64,000 bases of DNA from Arenibacter troitsensis (GCF_900177645.1 NZ_FXAO01000003.1:248001-312000); one strand, 5' to 3'. Shown: positions 18,316 to 27,670, counted from the first letter of the stretch. Notes: generated from the letters alone by a model not told the origin. Numbers and translations are program-made.

Positions 18316-20078
18316 GCAATAATTACCATAGACTACTCAAAAGACAGTTAAGAAAGATAGATTTGGATGGCGACACTCTAGATCTTATCGCTCCCTTTTT
18401 GCATCAAGTAGACGAGGCATACAAGGCCTTTGATTCTGATTTGCAACAGGTAGAGAATGTATTGGAGAAAAGTTCACAAGAATTGTTTCAGGCCAACCAA
18501 CAGTTAAAAAATAGTGTGGAATCTATTACAGGGCAATTGTCCAAAGTTGCCGGAAACATCAAGGATGTTATTTTTGAGATGGACCTAAATGGTAATTGGT
18601 CCTATCTAAACCCCGCCTGGCGAAAGCTAACAGGCTATAAGGTTAACGATTGTTTAGGAAAACCCTACTACCAATTCTTAAAAGATGACCAAGGAAACGC
18701 TTTCAAAAGTCTTATCGATCTTAAGAAGCCCAATTTTAAGACGATAAGTAAATCGTTTAGGTCCCAAATTATTACAGGAGAGTATAAATGGTTGGATTTT
18801 TCCATCAAGGTCATAATGACAGAAGAAGGACATATTGAGGGATATATTGGTACCATTGTGGATATTACCAAAATTAAGGAAACGGAACTGGCATTAATAA
18901 ATGCCAAGGAAAAGGAGTCTATGGCCAATAAGGCCAAAGATGAGTTCTTGACCACCATGTCCCATGAGATTAGGACACCCTTAAATGCAGTTATAGGTAT
19001 TAGCCACCTGCTTCTGTTGGAAAATCCTAAAACGGAGCAGTTAGAGAATCTAAGTACTTTAAAACATTCCTCGGAACATTTACTGTGTTTGGTAAATGAT
19101 ATTTTAGACTTTAATAAAATTGCTTCAGGACAGTTGGAATTGGAAGAAAGGGATTTTAGTTTAAATCAGGTGCTGAACGGTTTGCGGAGTATATTCCATA
19201 ATACGGCAAAAGAAAAGGATATTAGGTTACTGATCAAAAAAGACACCTCCCTTCCCAAAACATTTATCGGGGATAGTACTAGATTGTCACAAATCCTGAC
19301 TAACCTGGTTAGTAACGCCATTAAGTTTACAGAAGAGGGCAAGGTTATGGTGGATATAGAAGTGCTAAAAGTAGAAGCGGATTTCTACGTTTTGGAATTT
19401 GTAATATCCGATACGGGAATCGGTATTCCTGAAGACAAAAAGGATAAAATATTCCTATCATTCGCCCAGGCCAATTCGGATACCACAAGAAAGTATGGTG
19501 GTACCGGCTTGGGTCTGGCCATCTGTAAGCGATTGTTGGAAATTATGGATAGCGATCTTGAACTGGAGAGCGAGGTTGGCAAAGGATCTACCTTTAGTTT
19601 TAAGTTGAAACTGCAAAAGAGCGGCATGACAGATTATCAAGAGGATAACAATGCCTTTGATGCCAGGTCTATACATGACCAGGATAATCTTAAAGGAGCA
19701 AGAATTTTAGTGGCCGAGGATAATAAGGTGAACATAATGGTGATTGAAAAATTTCTCTCCAAATGGCAGGTAGATTTTGATATTGCCGAAAACGGTCTAA
19801 TAGCACTGAATAAGGCTTTGGAAAACACCTATGATATGATTTTAATGGACCTTCAGATGCCGGTAATGAATGGGTTTGAAGCCAGCAAGGCCATTAGGGA
19901 ATCCAATAACCCGCTTAATAAGGTCATGCCCATCTACGCGCTATCGGCATCCACGGGAATGGATATAAAGGACCAGTTAGGGGAATATGGAATAGATGGT
20001 CTAATATGCAAGCCTTTCAATCCTACGGAATTATTCAAAACATTGACATCTATCCTGCAGCAAAAGTATATTCAGTAA
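18312..20078 (+). CDS. Hybrid histidine kinase: coiled coil, PAS, HisKA, HATPase, receiver
   Basis: 588-residue soluble hybrid kinase without membrane helices. An N-terminal helical region (about 20-80) precedes PAS (about 82-190). HisKA follows, with phospho-acceptor His218 in MSHEIRTPLNAV. The ATPase domain has an N-box (LVSNAIKF), G1 (SDTGIGIP) and G2 (YGGTGLGLAI). The C-terminal receiver domain has its phospho-acceptor Asp513 in MILMDLQMPVMNGFEA. Four-base overlap with the FIST gene indicates translational coupling and that the FIST protein probably modulates this kinase. There is no response regulator with an output domain next door, so the phosphate may pass to a distant partner through an Hpt protein. 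Confidence 0.93.
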   Translation: MSNNYHRLLKRQLRKIDLDGDTLDLIAPFLHQVDEAYKAFDSDLQQVENVLEKSSQELFQANQQLKNSVESITGQLSKVAGNIKDVIFEMDLNGNWSYLNPAWRKLTGYKVNDCLGKPYYQFLKDDQGNAFKSLIDLKKPNFKTISKSFRSQIITGEYKWLDFSIKVIMTEEGHIEGYIGTIVDITKIKETELALINAKEKESMANKAKDEFLTTMSHEIRTPLNAVIGISHLLLLENPKTEQLENLSTLKHSSEHLLCLVNDILDFNKIASGQLELEERDFSLNQVLNGLRSIFHNTAKEKDIRLLIKKDTSLPKTFIGDSTRLSQILTNLVSNAIKFTEEGKVMVDIEVLKVEADFYVLEFVISDTGIGIPEDKKDKIFLSFAQANSDTTRKYGGTGLGLAICKRLLEIMDSDLELESEVGKGSTFSFKLKLQKSGMTDYQEDNNAFDARSIHDQDNLKGARILVAEDNKVNIMVIEKFLSKWQVDFDIAENGLIALNKALENTYDMILMDLQMPVMNGFEASKAIRESNNPLNKVMPIYALSASTGMDIKDQLGEYGIDGLICKPFNPTELFKTLTSILQQKYIQ

Positions 20079-20152
20079 TAAATAATTTTAAAAGTTAGGT
20101 GATAATCGTTTTAGAGCGGAAACACTTGTCTTTTAAATCAAAACAATTGAAC

Positions 20153-20184
20153 AAAAAAAAGCCCATCAGTGTTGATGGGCTTTT
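20153..20184 (-). terminator. Terminator of the small cold-shock gene
   Basis: GCCCATCA (20161-20168) pairs with TGATGGGC (20173-20180) around a 4-base loop. Eight T residues follow on the minus strand and four on the plus strand, so it mainly ends the cold-shock transcript and may also stop the kinase transcript. Confidence 0.85.
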
Positions 20185-20205
20185 CATTAAACATGGAAGT
20201 ATATA

Positions 20206-20400
20206 TTATATAACTTGTACGTTTACTGCGTTTAATCCTTTGTTACCTTCTTTAAGGTCAAAAGATACTTCATCGCCTTCGCGAATTTCATCGATTAAAC
20301 CTGAAATGTGTACAAAATGATCCTTTTCAACTCCTTCTTCAGTGATAAAACCAAAACCTTTTGTGTCGTTGAAAAATTTTACTGTTCCTTTACTACTCAT
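20206..20400 (-). CDS. Cold-shock domain protein (64 residues)
   Basis: A single cold-shock OB-fold. RNP1 is in KGFGFITEEG and RNP2 in DHFVHISGL, opened by GTVKFFNDTK. It binds single-stranded RNA/DNA and acts as an RNA chaperone in the cytoplasm. The DEIREGDEVSFDLKEGNKGLNAVNVQVI C-terminal half is typical of Bacteroidota CspA homologues. It is monocistronic, with an AT-rich leader upstream containing a near-consensus -7 (CATCTTTG on the minus strand) and its own terminator. A second, extended cold-shock protein lies at 53421. Confidence 0.95.
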   Translation of the reverse strand: MSSKGTVKFFNDTKGFGFITEEGVEKDHFVHISGLIDEIREGDEVSFDLKEGNKGLNAVNVQVI

Positions 20401-20544
20401 CGTAATGTAATTAAATTTATTATAATATTATCTTGCAAAGATGGTGCTAATAATTTAAAAAACAGCTATTTACTTCATTTATATTTAAAAACCCATATTT
20501 TTCGGGCCTTAATTTTCACATTTCCATTGGATTTGCCCCCTAAA

Positions 20545-21858
20545 TCATAAGACCGATATCCTTACTTTTTTCTTCTTTAAACGGGAATTGTTCAATTTAT
20601 GCACCAAGTCTTCCGCTATTTCCAGAGGTACGGCAACAAAGGCACAGTCTTGTTTTAACTCTATCTCCCCCAATTGATCTTGATCCATATTTCCCTGTTT
20701 AAAAAACAGGCCGGCAATATCCCCTTTGGATATTTTGTCCTTTCTGCCTCCAGAAATAAACAAAGTTTCCCAAAATTGAGGTTTTCGAACCGTCCGCTTT
20801 GAAATATCCACTAACTCTGTATCCTTTATAAATATAGGAAGGCTTTCTTTTTCCCATTGTAACACATAGGCGGTACCCTTGGCATTTACCCTTGCGGTTC
20901 GCCCATTTCTATGGGTAAACTCTTCCAAGGAATGTGGAAGTTCATAATGAACTATATATTTTAATTCAGGGATATCTATTCCCCGTGCTGCCAGATCCGT
21001 AGCTATCAAGATCTGGCTCGTTCCATTTCTAAACTTAATAAGGGAACGCTCCCTATCCTTTTGTTCCATTACCCCTGAAAAACAACTATGGGGAATCCTG
21101 TTTTTCTTTAAAAAAATACTCACTTCCTCTATACTGTCCCTAAAATTGCAGAAGATTATTCCTGGATCGTTTCCCAGATGCAATAACAAATCCAATAGAC
21201 TTGGCAACTTATCCCTGTCAGTGGAAACCACAGTTTTGATCGCTAACTGTGATTCCTTTTTTTTCTGTAAATAATTAATAACCACAGGCTTTTCCATTTT
21301 CACAAAATCTGGAATCCCGACCCCCTGGGTGGCTGAGGTCAATATGCGCTTTTTAATATTCGGCAAGTCATTGAGAATTGCACCCATTTCAATTTCGAAT
21401 CCTATCTCTAAAGCCTTGTCATACTCGTCCAGCACCAAGGTTTCAATACTTTCCCTAGAGAATCGGTCACTGTCAAAATGGTCCAAGATACGCCCTGGGG
21501 TTCCAATTAAAATAGAGGGATTATGTTTAATTTCAATCTTATCCTTAGACATAGGACGACCTCCATATACGGCATTCACTTTATAACCTGTCCCCATATT
21601 CCTAACCACCTGCTCAATTTGTATGGCCAATTCTCGGGTTGGCACCAAAATAAGGGCCTGTACCTTGTCAATATTAGGGTCCAAAGTTTCCAACAAAGGC
21701 AAAAGGAACGCCAAGGTTTTACCGGTTCCCGTGGGGGACAAAAGTATGGTATTGGCAGTTTTTTCAATCACCGCCACAGCCTCTTCCTGCATAGGGTTCA
21801 ATTGTTGGATATTTAGTTTAGATAAGATATCCTCCTGCCGTTTTATATTGTTGGCCAT
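20545..21858 (-). CDS. DEAD-box-family RNA helicase with DbpA-like C-terminal RNA-binding domain
   Basis: 437 residues. Helicase core motifs in order: Q motif (NPMQEEA), Walker A SPTGTGKT (Lys47), PTREL, TPGRILDH, motif II DEYD (residues 144-147) in place of DEAD, SAT, ARGIDIP and the arginine-finger motif HRNGRTAR. The C-terminal 75 residues resemble the DbpA RNA-binding domain, which recruits helicases to 23S rRNA, so a ribosome-assembly role is likely. The changed third residue of motif II (Tyr for Ala) keeps both acidic catalytic residues. A minus-strand TATCTTTG (21966-21973) upstream may be its promoter. Confidence 0.9.
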   Translation of the reverse strand: MANNIKRQEDILSKLNIQQLNPMQEEAVAVIEKTANTILLSPTGTGKTLAFLLPLLETLDPNIDKVQALILVPTRELAIQIEQVVRNMGTGYKVNAVYGGRPMSKDKIEIKHNPSILIGTPGRILDHFDSDRFSRESIETLVLDEYDKALEIGFEIEMGAILNDLPNIKKRILTSATQGVGIPDFVKMEKPVVINYLQKKKESQLAIKTVVSTDRDKLPSLLDLLLHLGNDPGIIFCNFRDSIEEVSIFLKKNRIPHSCFSGVMEQKDRERSLIKFRNGTSQILIATDLAARGIDIPELKYIVHYELPHSLEEFTHRNGRTARVNAKGTAYVLQWEKESLPIFIKDTELVDISKRTVRKPQFWETLFISGGRKDKISKGDIAGLFFKQGNMDQDQLGEIELKQDCAFVAVPLEIAEDLVHKLNNSRLKKKKVRISVL

Positions 21859-22197
21859 AGTTTCCGTTTATTTTTTTGGGGCAATTTCAAAAATGATTCA
21901 TTTAGAAGCACTTATTTGCATTACAACTTTATAGAAAGGCTACTTTGTGAAATCATATTTCTCGTCAAAGATAGCCACAGTTTTTCCAGCAATATCATAA
22001 ATTTGGCTATATTCCAATTTGGAAAATGCCCAGAACTTTTTATAGTTGCACACACCCCCACTTTATAACTTTAAAATTAATTAGGTCTAAGGCTTAAGAC
22101 CATTTTCCTTCTTTTTAATCATATCCAATAAAACAAAAAAAGTCCAGCCATTAAATGGGCCGGACTTCTTTTATCTTGAATAAAAATGTTTTCCTGT
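21859..22197. promoter_or_regulatory. Intergenic region upstream of the helicase gene
   Basis: This 339-base region lies between two minus-strand genes. A -7 match TATCTTTG is at 21966-21973 (minus), with a possible TTG about 16 bases farther upstream, giving a 5' leader of roughly 100 bases for the helicase. The terminator of the TonB-type receptor gene lies at its far end. No extra gene is seen. Confidence 0.4.
22134..22167 (-). terminator. Terminator of the beta-barrel receptor gene
   Basis: AAGTCC and GCC (22140-22149) pair with GGC and GGACTT (22158-22167) with one mismatch. A run of seven or more T follows on the minus strand, about 30 bases after the stop codon. Confidence 0.8.
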
Positions 22198-24708
22198 TTA
22201 GAATTCTTTTTTGCCAAACTCACTTTCTATAAATTTGGCCTTATTTTTTATGGCATTGAAAGTGTAGGATAAGTTAATGGATATCATATCTACTTCATAC
22301 CTGTAATTGGTAGTGGTGTAAAATTCATTGGCTTTATAGGTAGTAATTCGCTGTTCATTGGTGTCCAACAAGCCCATATCAATATTCTGCCATTGCAGTG
22401 TTGCCGTTAATTTATTGTCTATAAACGACTTTCGGAAACTAAGATTGGGGGTGTAAAACCTAGAATCCTCTCCTTGGGCGGTATTTGTTTCGGACAAATA
22501 ATTGAAAGTAAATTGTAAGGAGGCATTTTCCCAGAAAGAATAGGTAGAATTAAGGTTGAAAGAGTAAATGGTGGCACTACTATTTACGTCGTAACTTCTG
22601 GTAATACCATCTCTATGTCTAAATACAAAGGCCCCATCAATATCATAGGAATAAATGTTAGCTCCTATGTAATTGCTCCAATTTTGGCTTGGCTTCAGTT
22701 GAACCCCTAATTCAAGTCCAACCGCATTGCTTTTGCCTACATTGGAATAGACCCTGTTAATGATACTGTCCAAAACAGCCCCATTGGCTTCATAGGCTAA
22801 GGTATTCACGCGGTTTATAACATTGTCCACATGTCTGTAATAAGCAGTGGCGCTGACCGAATTACCTCCGCTGAAATTTTTGATGACTCCCAATTCTACC
22901 AAATCTATGAACTCCGGTCTCAATTGATTGTCCCCTTGTTCAAAAACCTCAGAGTGCTCCCTTTCCGCAAAACTGTTCATTTTTAAGGTAGTTGTACGTT
23001 CTACCCTTTTGCTATAGGCCGCCTTAAATTTGGTAACATCGTTAACAGTATATTGCAAGGAGGCCGATGGAAACAACTTAACAAAATCATAGGTATAGGT
23101 TTGCTCGGGATCGGCCGTCCTTAAATCCTCGGAATAAGTTCTATCCATGGATTCCAAGCGCAAACCGGCCGCGTAGTCCCATTTATGGCTTGCTCCCGTT
23201 AGTTGGGTATATCCGGAATGAATGGTGCGCTGCAGGTTGATATTACTTGAAAATTCAGGTACCAGAACACCATCGCGCTCATATACAAACTCACCTGTGT
23301 GGTCAATATCCCTAAATTGATAACCCGTTTCCAAGGTGCCAAAGGAAAAGGGCTTGAATTGGTAATCCACATTCACCCTATACCCATTTAACGGATTGTC
23401 ATTGGTGTTATACTCCTGCTGATAAACGATATTACGATCGGTGAGGCCTAGATTATCATTATAAGTAGGGCCTCCCAAAAAAGTGTATTCATACAATAGG
23501 GAGGTAGACAATTTGGAATCATTGTTGAATTTATGGCCAAAATCAAAACTTCCAAGGGCGAAATCGCCTTTCCTGGTCCTTAAATTGTGATTATAATACT
23601 GAAAAGTATATTCCCTATTGCCACTGCCTATAGGTGAAATGGCATGGTTATCGTAATAATCGATATCCGCCAAACGATCTACGGTATGCTTTCCCGCATA
23701 GAAACCCAAGGAATAGGTATCGGCCTCATTAGGCGTAAAATCCACACTAAAACGTCCATTATAGCTGATATCATCAAAACTCCTCTCTCCATCGGAAGGC
23801 AAAAAGGTTTGTTTGTCCTCGGCTTGATTGACCACAAAAACCTCGCCTTCCCTCCTACCTGTTTTATCATTGCGCTGGTAACTTGTTCCAAAGGAAAGGT
23901 TCCATTTATCGGTTCGCCTGTTCAAAGTTGCATCAATACCATATCGTTGGGCGGCCTCCTTGGTATCATAGGGTTCTATGGAAGGTAATCCGCCACGAAC
24001 ATTAATTTGTGCATAAATTCCATTGGTCGCTCCTTTTTTTGTTATAATATTTAAAATACCTCCTTTACCTTCAGGGTCATATTTGGCCGAAGGTGCGGTA
24101 ATCAATTCCACGGATTCCAAGGCATTTGCCGGTAATTGGGATAATATGGCACTGGCATCCCCTTGGGTAGGTTTCCCGTTAATCAGGACGGCAAATCCAG
24201 AACTACCCCTAACACTAATACCACCTTGGGCATCAAGGGTGACCGACGGCAAGTTTCTTACCACATCAATGGCATTTCCCCCCTGACTGCTTTGGAATTT
24301 TTTGGTATCGAAAACCTGACGATCTATCTTGTGAAGAACCGTTGCCCGTTCTCCCTGTATGATCACTTCATCCAATTGGTTTCCAATGGACAAGCCAATA
24401 ATGCCAAGATCTTTTACAAATTGTCTTTTATCTATGGCTATGTCTGTAATGGTTTTAGTATCGTACCCCATAAAAGAAGCTTCCATATAATAAGTTCCAG
24501 GCTTTACCCCATCTATAACAAAGGTACCATCTTGGGAAGTTACCACGCCAGTAATCAGGGAACCATCTGACTGATCATACAAGGCTGCCGTAGCATATTC
24601 CAATGGCGAATTATCAGAGGCATCAATAATTTTTCCTGAAATTTGGGCTATAGTCGCCTGCATACCCACCATTAGGGCAACCAACATAAAAAAGCTTTTA
24701 CAATTCAT
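22198..24708 (-). CDS. TonB-dependent-receptor-like outer-membrane beta-barrel protein with carboxypeptidase-regulatory N-domain
   Basis: 836 residues from the ATG at 24708; the frame extends to a TTG nine bases upstream. A signal peptide (CKSFFMLVALMVGMQATIAQ) is followed by a CarboxypepD-reg beta-sandwich (ISGKIIDASDNSPLEYATA, to about 105). A plug-like domain spans about 110-225 (GGISVRGSSGFAVLINGKP, GGILNIITKKG), and a C-terminal outer-membrane beta-barrel of the OMP_b-brl_3 type makes up the rest. It is probably a receptor for a ligand such as a metal chelate, peptide or glycan. No SusD partner is adjacent. An AraC regulator lies 90 bases upstream on the same strand and may control it. 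Confidence 0.88.
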   Translation of the reverse strand: MNCKSFFMLVALMVGMQATIAQISGKIIDASDNSPLEYATAALYDQSDGSLITGVVTSQDGTFVIDGVKPGTYYMEASFMGYDTKTITDIAIDKRQFVKDLGIIGLSIGNQLDEVIIQGERATVLHKIDRQVFDTKKFQSSQGGNAIDVVRNLPSVTLDAQGGISVRGSSGFAVLINGKPTQGDASAILSQLPANALESVELITAPSAKYDPEGKGGILNIITKKGATNGIYAQINVRGGLPSIEPYDTKEAAQRYGIDATLNRRTDKWNLSFGTSYQRNDKTGRREGEVFVVNQAEDKQTFLPSDGERSFDDISYNGRFSVDFTPNEADTYSLGFYAGKHTVDRLADIDYYDNHAISPIGSGNREYTFQYYNHNLRTRKGDFALGSFDFGHKFNNDSKLSTSLLYEYTFLGGPTYNDNLGLTDRNIVYQQEYNTNDNPLNGYRVNVDYQFKPFSFGTLETGYQFRDIDHTGEFVYERDGVLVPEFSSNINLQRTIHSGYTQLTGASHKWDYAAGLRLESMDRTYSEDLRTADPEQTYTYDFVKLFPSASLQYTVNDVTKFKAAYSKRVERTTTLKMNSFAEREHSEVFEQGDNQLRPEFIDLVELGVIKNFSGGNSVSATAYYRHVDNVINRVNTLAYEANGAVLDSIINRVYSNVGKSNAVGLELGVQLKPSQNWSNYIGANIYSYDIDGAFVFRHRDGITRSYDVNSSATIYSFNLNSTYSFWENASLQFTFNYLSETNTAQGEDSRFYTPNLSFRKSFIDNKLTATLQWQNIDMGLLDTNEQRITTYKANEFYTTTNYRYEVDMISINLSYTFNAIKNKAKFIESEFGKKEF

Positions 24709-24797
24709 AAATATCAATTCTAATTAAAAATTTTGACAAAAATAGAGTAGCCTTCCAACTTAAAATGGTGTATTTGAAAAAGGAATGGTACTAATAC

Positions 24798-25607
24798 TTA
24801 AATCAATTTTTTTCTGAACTGTAAAGGGGTAAGTTGTGTATATCGTTTAAAATATTTGGTAAAATGTGAAGTGTCCTTAAATTCCAAATCATAGGCAATA
24901 TCACTGATTGATTTGTTAGTATAGGCCAATTGTCTCTTCACCTCCATAATAATATATTCGGCAATGACATCGGAGGCCGTTTTATTGAACACTTTATGAC
25001 ATATAGCATTGAGGTTCTGTGAAGTAGTATTTAAAGTCTCCGCATAGAAGGAAACATTATTTTTTAAATTTTCGGACAATAAATTTACAAATTGCACGGT
25101 CATATCGGTATTTCCCCCCCCTTGCAAAGTGGCATACTTTACCATTTTTGCCAATATGGCCTTTAATCCCCCCTCCAGGGCTTCTTGGTTCAAATTAACT
25201 TGTTCCATCTCCCAACACAGGGACTTGAATAAAAAGTTTAATGATTTATCGTCTTCTGCTACCTTTATTTTTTGACAGTTGTTCAGTTTTATCAACTGAG
25301 TATTGATGTATTTGTCCAGCGTTTTTTCTAAAAACGATTCCTTGATAATGATCACATATCCCTTGGGTTTTGTGGTAATCTCCCAATGATGAACCTCATC
25401 CTTTTTAACAATAAACAGCAAGGGTGGTTCTATACTATGGCTTTGCATATCTAAATGATGGAAACCACTACCTTTTATAAAATAGATTATTTCAAGGTAT
25501 TTATTGTGCTTGTGGGGCTTGGTATACCTTTTAGTGGCATCGAATGGTTCTATTTTTATACCAACTTCAGCGTTAATTTTGTTGTATGTGCTAATGGAAT
25601 CGTTCAA
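24798..25607 (-). CDS. AraC-family transcriptional regulator with cupin-type sensor domain
   Basis: 269 residues. The N-terminal 100 residues form a cupin-like ligand domain (HKHNKYLEIIYFIKGSG). The C-terminal 100 residues are a two-helix-turn-helix AraC domain (SISDIAYDLEFKDTSHFTKYFKRYTQLTPLQFR). The frame has no ATG near its start: an in-frame stop lies just upstream and the likely initiators are TTG at 25607 or the ATT before it. It precedes the beta-barrel receptor gene on the same strand, so that gene is a plausible target. Effector unknown. Confidence 0.88.
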   Translation of the reverse strand: MNDSISTYNKINAEVGIKIEPFDATKRYTKPHKHNKYLEIIYFIKGSGFHHLDMQSHSIEPPLLFIVKKDEVHHWEITTKPKGYVIIIKESFLEKTLDKYINTQLIKLNNCQKIKVAEDDKSLNFLFKSLCWEMEQVNLNQEALEGGLKAILAKMVKYATLQGGGNTDMTVQFVNLLSENLKNNVSFYAETLNTTSQNLNAICHKVFNKTASDVIAEYIIMEVKRQLAYTNKSISDIAYDLEFKDTSHFTKYFKRYTQLTPLQFRKKLI

Positions 25608-25938
25608 AATGGCCCGTAGTTATCTTGATATAGCTGTAAATGTAAATATTACGTTTTAAAGTCGATTTTAATCAACTCAACTTTATGATAAATTTATAAT
25701 AAATTTAAATTAACCTTTCCTTTCCCATTGGCGGTCGCTTATCGTATTTTCAGGACTTACGGATTGGAAGACCCCTATTTTTGGCCGTCCATATTTCGTT
25801 TACAATGTGTTAAAATGGTCTGATCGTATTTTTACCACTTTCCCCCTATTACCCAAAAATAACATCCAATATCAAGCCGATATTGGTTTTCCAAATTCTC
25901 CAAAACTGTAAACTTATGTTAAAGTCAGTCAAAAAAAG

Positions 25939-25952
25939 AATGAACGTTCATT
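25939..25952. promoter_or_regulatory. Palindromic TetR-type operator
   Basis: AATGAACGTTCATT is a perfect 14-base palindrome 8 bases upstream of a -7 element, in the -33 region of the promoter of the adjacent tetR-type gene. Position and symmetry fit autorepression by the TetR protein encoded at 26025. Confidence 0.7.
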
Positions 25953-25959
25953 TTAAGGC

Positions 25960-25967
25960 TATCTTTG
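25960..25967 (+). promoter_or_regulatory. Promoter -7 element of the TetR operon
   Basis: TATCTTTG matches the Bacteroidota TAnnTTTG consensus exactly, 57 bases before the TetR start codon. The palindromic operator occupies the region where the -33 element would be. Confidence 0.6.
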
Positions 25968-26024
25968 TACTCGTATTGTTATCAACATTGAACTACAGAG
26001 GTTAAAATTCCCATTTAGAACATT

Positions 26025-26603
26025 ATGGCCAAACTTCAAAAAAGTATTGAAAAGCGAAATGCTTTAGTAAAAGCTACCATTAACTTGGTTAATAATAATG
26101 GGTTCCACGCTACCCCTATGTCCAAGATTGCAAAAATGGCGAACGTTTCCCCTGCTACTATTTACCTGTATTTTGAAAATAAGCAGGACTTGGTAAATAA
26201 GGTTTACTTAGAAGTGAAGTCGGCCTATACCGCTTATGCATTCAAAAACTATAGTAATGACATTTCCGTAGTTAAAGGTTTTGAAACCATTTGGAAACGC
26301 ATTGCCGATTTTAAACTTAAGGAAGTGGAGGAAGCCATGTTTCTGGCCCAGTGCGACAATACCCCAATCATAGATGAAGCCAGTAGACAGGAAGGACTAA
26401 AACACCTTCAACCCTTACTGGACCTTTGGGAAAGAGGAAAAAAGGAAGGTATTATAAAACCTTTGTCGCCCTACCTATTGTACGCATACTCCATAAATCC
26501 CCTCTCTTTTTTAATGGTAATGCAACAACGGGGAGTCTTTCAATTAAACCAGGATCACTTGGAGGATGCCTTTCAGGCGGCCTGGAACAGTATTAAAAAA
26601 TAA
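26025..26603 (+). CDS. TetR/AcrR-family transcriptional regulator
   Basis: 192 residues. The N-terminal helix-turn-helix reads TPMSKIAKMANVSPATIYLYFENKQDLV (about residues 27-54), the TetR signature. The C-terminal helical domain binds an unknown ligand. It is the first gene of an apparent three-gene operon with an NADP-dependent reductase and a DJ-1/PfpI protein (25- and 43-base gaps). A perfect palindrome at its promoter suggests that it represses its own operon. The target enzymes suggest induction by electrophiles or reactive aldehydes, which is inference. Confidence 0.93.
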   Translation: MAKLQKSIEKRNALVKATINLVNNNGFHATPMSKIAKMANVSPATIYLYFENKQDLVNKVYLEVKSAYTAYAFKNYSNDISVVKGFETIWKRIADFKLKEVEEAMFLAQCDNTPIIDEASRQEGLKHLQPLLDLWERGKKEGIIKPLSPYLLYAYSINPLSFLMVMQQRGVFQLNQDHLEDAFQAAWNSIKK

Positions 26604-26628
26604 AACTCAATTCACTTAAAACAACATT

Positions 26629-27627
26629 ATGATTCAGACAATTTTATTAAAAAATCGACCTAAAGGAAAACCTACTTTATCGGATTTCCAATTCGTGGAG
26701 GAAAAAAAGGATCTAAACCTCCAAGAAGGAGAAATACTTTTGGAGACTACTTACATCTCCGTTGACCCGTATTTAAGGGGAAGAATGAGCGATGCCAAAT
26801 CATATGTCCCTCCCTTTGAAGTAGGTAAACCTATAACTTCTGGCATAGTTGCCAAAGTTATTACTTCCAAGAACGATAAATTTAAACAAGGTGATTATGT
26901 TTCGGGGATGATGGACTGGAAAACCCAACAGGTTTCCAAAGGCGAAGGGCTTTTAAAAATAAACAAGGACCTAGCTCCGCTCAGTGCCTATTTGGGCATT
27001 TTGGGTATGACCGGCTTAACCGCCTATTGTGGGCTCACCCAAATTGGCAAACCTAAGGCTGGGGAAACTTTAGTAGTTTCGGGTGCTGCAGGTGCCGTGG
27101 GAAGTGTAGTAGGTCAGATTGGAAAAATATTGGGACTCTATGTGGTGGGTATTGCAGGAACAGATGAAAAAGTAGCGATGCTTACCTCAGATTTTGGCTT
27201 TGACCATGCCATTAACTATAACACTACGGAGGATATGGGAACAGCCCTTAAAACTGCCTGTCCAGATGGTATAGATATTTATTTTGACAATGTAGGCGGC
27301 CCTATTTCAGATGCTGTTTTATTTAATATCAACAAATTTGCCAGAATGATCATTTGCGGAGCTATTTCGGTGTATAACAACACTGAAATCCCAAAAAGTA
27401 TCAGTGTTCAGCCCTTTTTGGTAAAAAATAGCGCATTAATGCAAGGTTTTATAGTTTCCAATTATTCGGAGAAGTTCCCGGAGGCCATGAAGCAATTATC
27501 CACTTGGTTGAAGGAAGGTAAATTAACCTACAAAGAAACCGTGGTAGAAGGTTTCGAAAATACCCCGCAGGCATTTTTGGATTTGTTTGAGGGTAAAAAC
27601 AAAGGGAAAATGATCGTGAAAGTCTAA
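26629..27627 (+). CDS. NADP-dependent oxidoreductase of the leukotriene-B4 dehydrogenase/CurA group (MDR superfamily)
   Basis: 332-residue zinc-independent medium-chain reductase. Visible features are YISVDPYLRGRMSD near residue 43, GMTGLTAYCGL, the nucleotide-binding VVSGAAGAVGSVVGQIGKILG motif near 145, and the FDNVGGPISDAVL segment typical of the PTGR/CurA group. Such enzymes reduce the C=C bond of alpha,beta-unsaturated carbonyls with NADPH, a detoxification reaction. It lies between the TetR gene and the PfpI-like gene on one transcript. Confidence 0.92.
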   Translation: MIQTILLKNRPKGKPTLSDFQFVEEKKDLNLQEGEILLETTYISVDPYLRGRMSDAKSYVPPFEVGKPITSGIVAKVITSKNDKFKQGDYVSGMMDWKTQQVSKGEGLLKINKDLAPLSAYLGILGMTGLTAYCGLTQIGKPKAGETLVVSGAAGAVGSVVGQIGKILGLYVVGIAGTDEKVAMLTSDFGFDHAINYNTTEDMGTALKTACPDGIDIYFDNVGGPISDAVLFNINKFARMIICGAISVYNNTEIPKSISVQPFLVKNSALMQGFIVSNYSEKFPEAMKQLSTWLKEGKLTYKETVVEGFENTPQAFLDLFEGKNKGKMIVKV

Positions 27628-27670
27628 GGCTTGGATTAGTACCTAAATTAAAAATATTAAAAAAACGAAA

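Larger units (their letters stand above)
25608..26024. promoter_or_regulatory. Divergent intergenic region between the AraC and TetR genes
   Basis: A 417-base region with no convincing gene. Its right end holds a strong operator/promoter pair for the TetR operon (25939-25967). The left part is AT-rich and should contain the AraC promoter, but I could not identify it. Confidence 0.45.
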
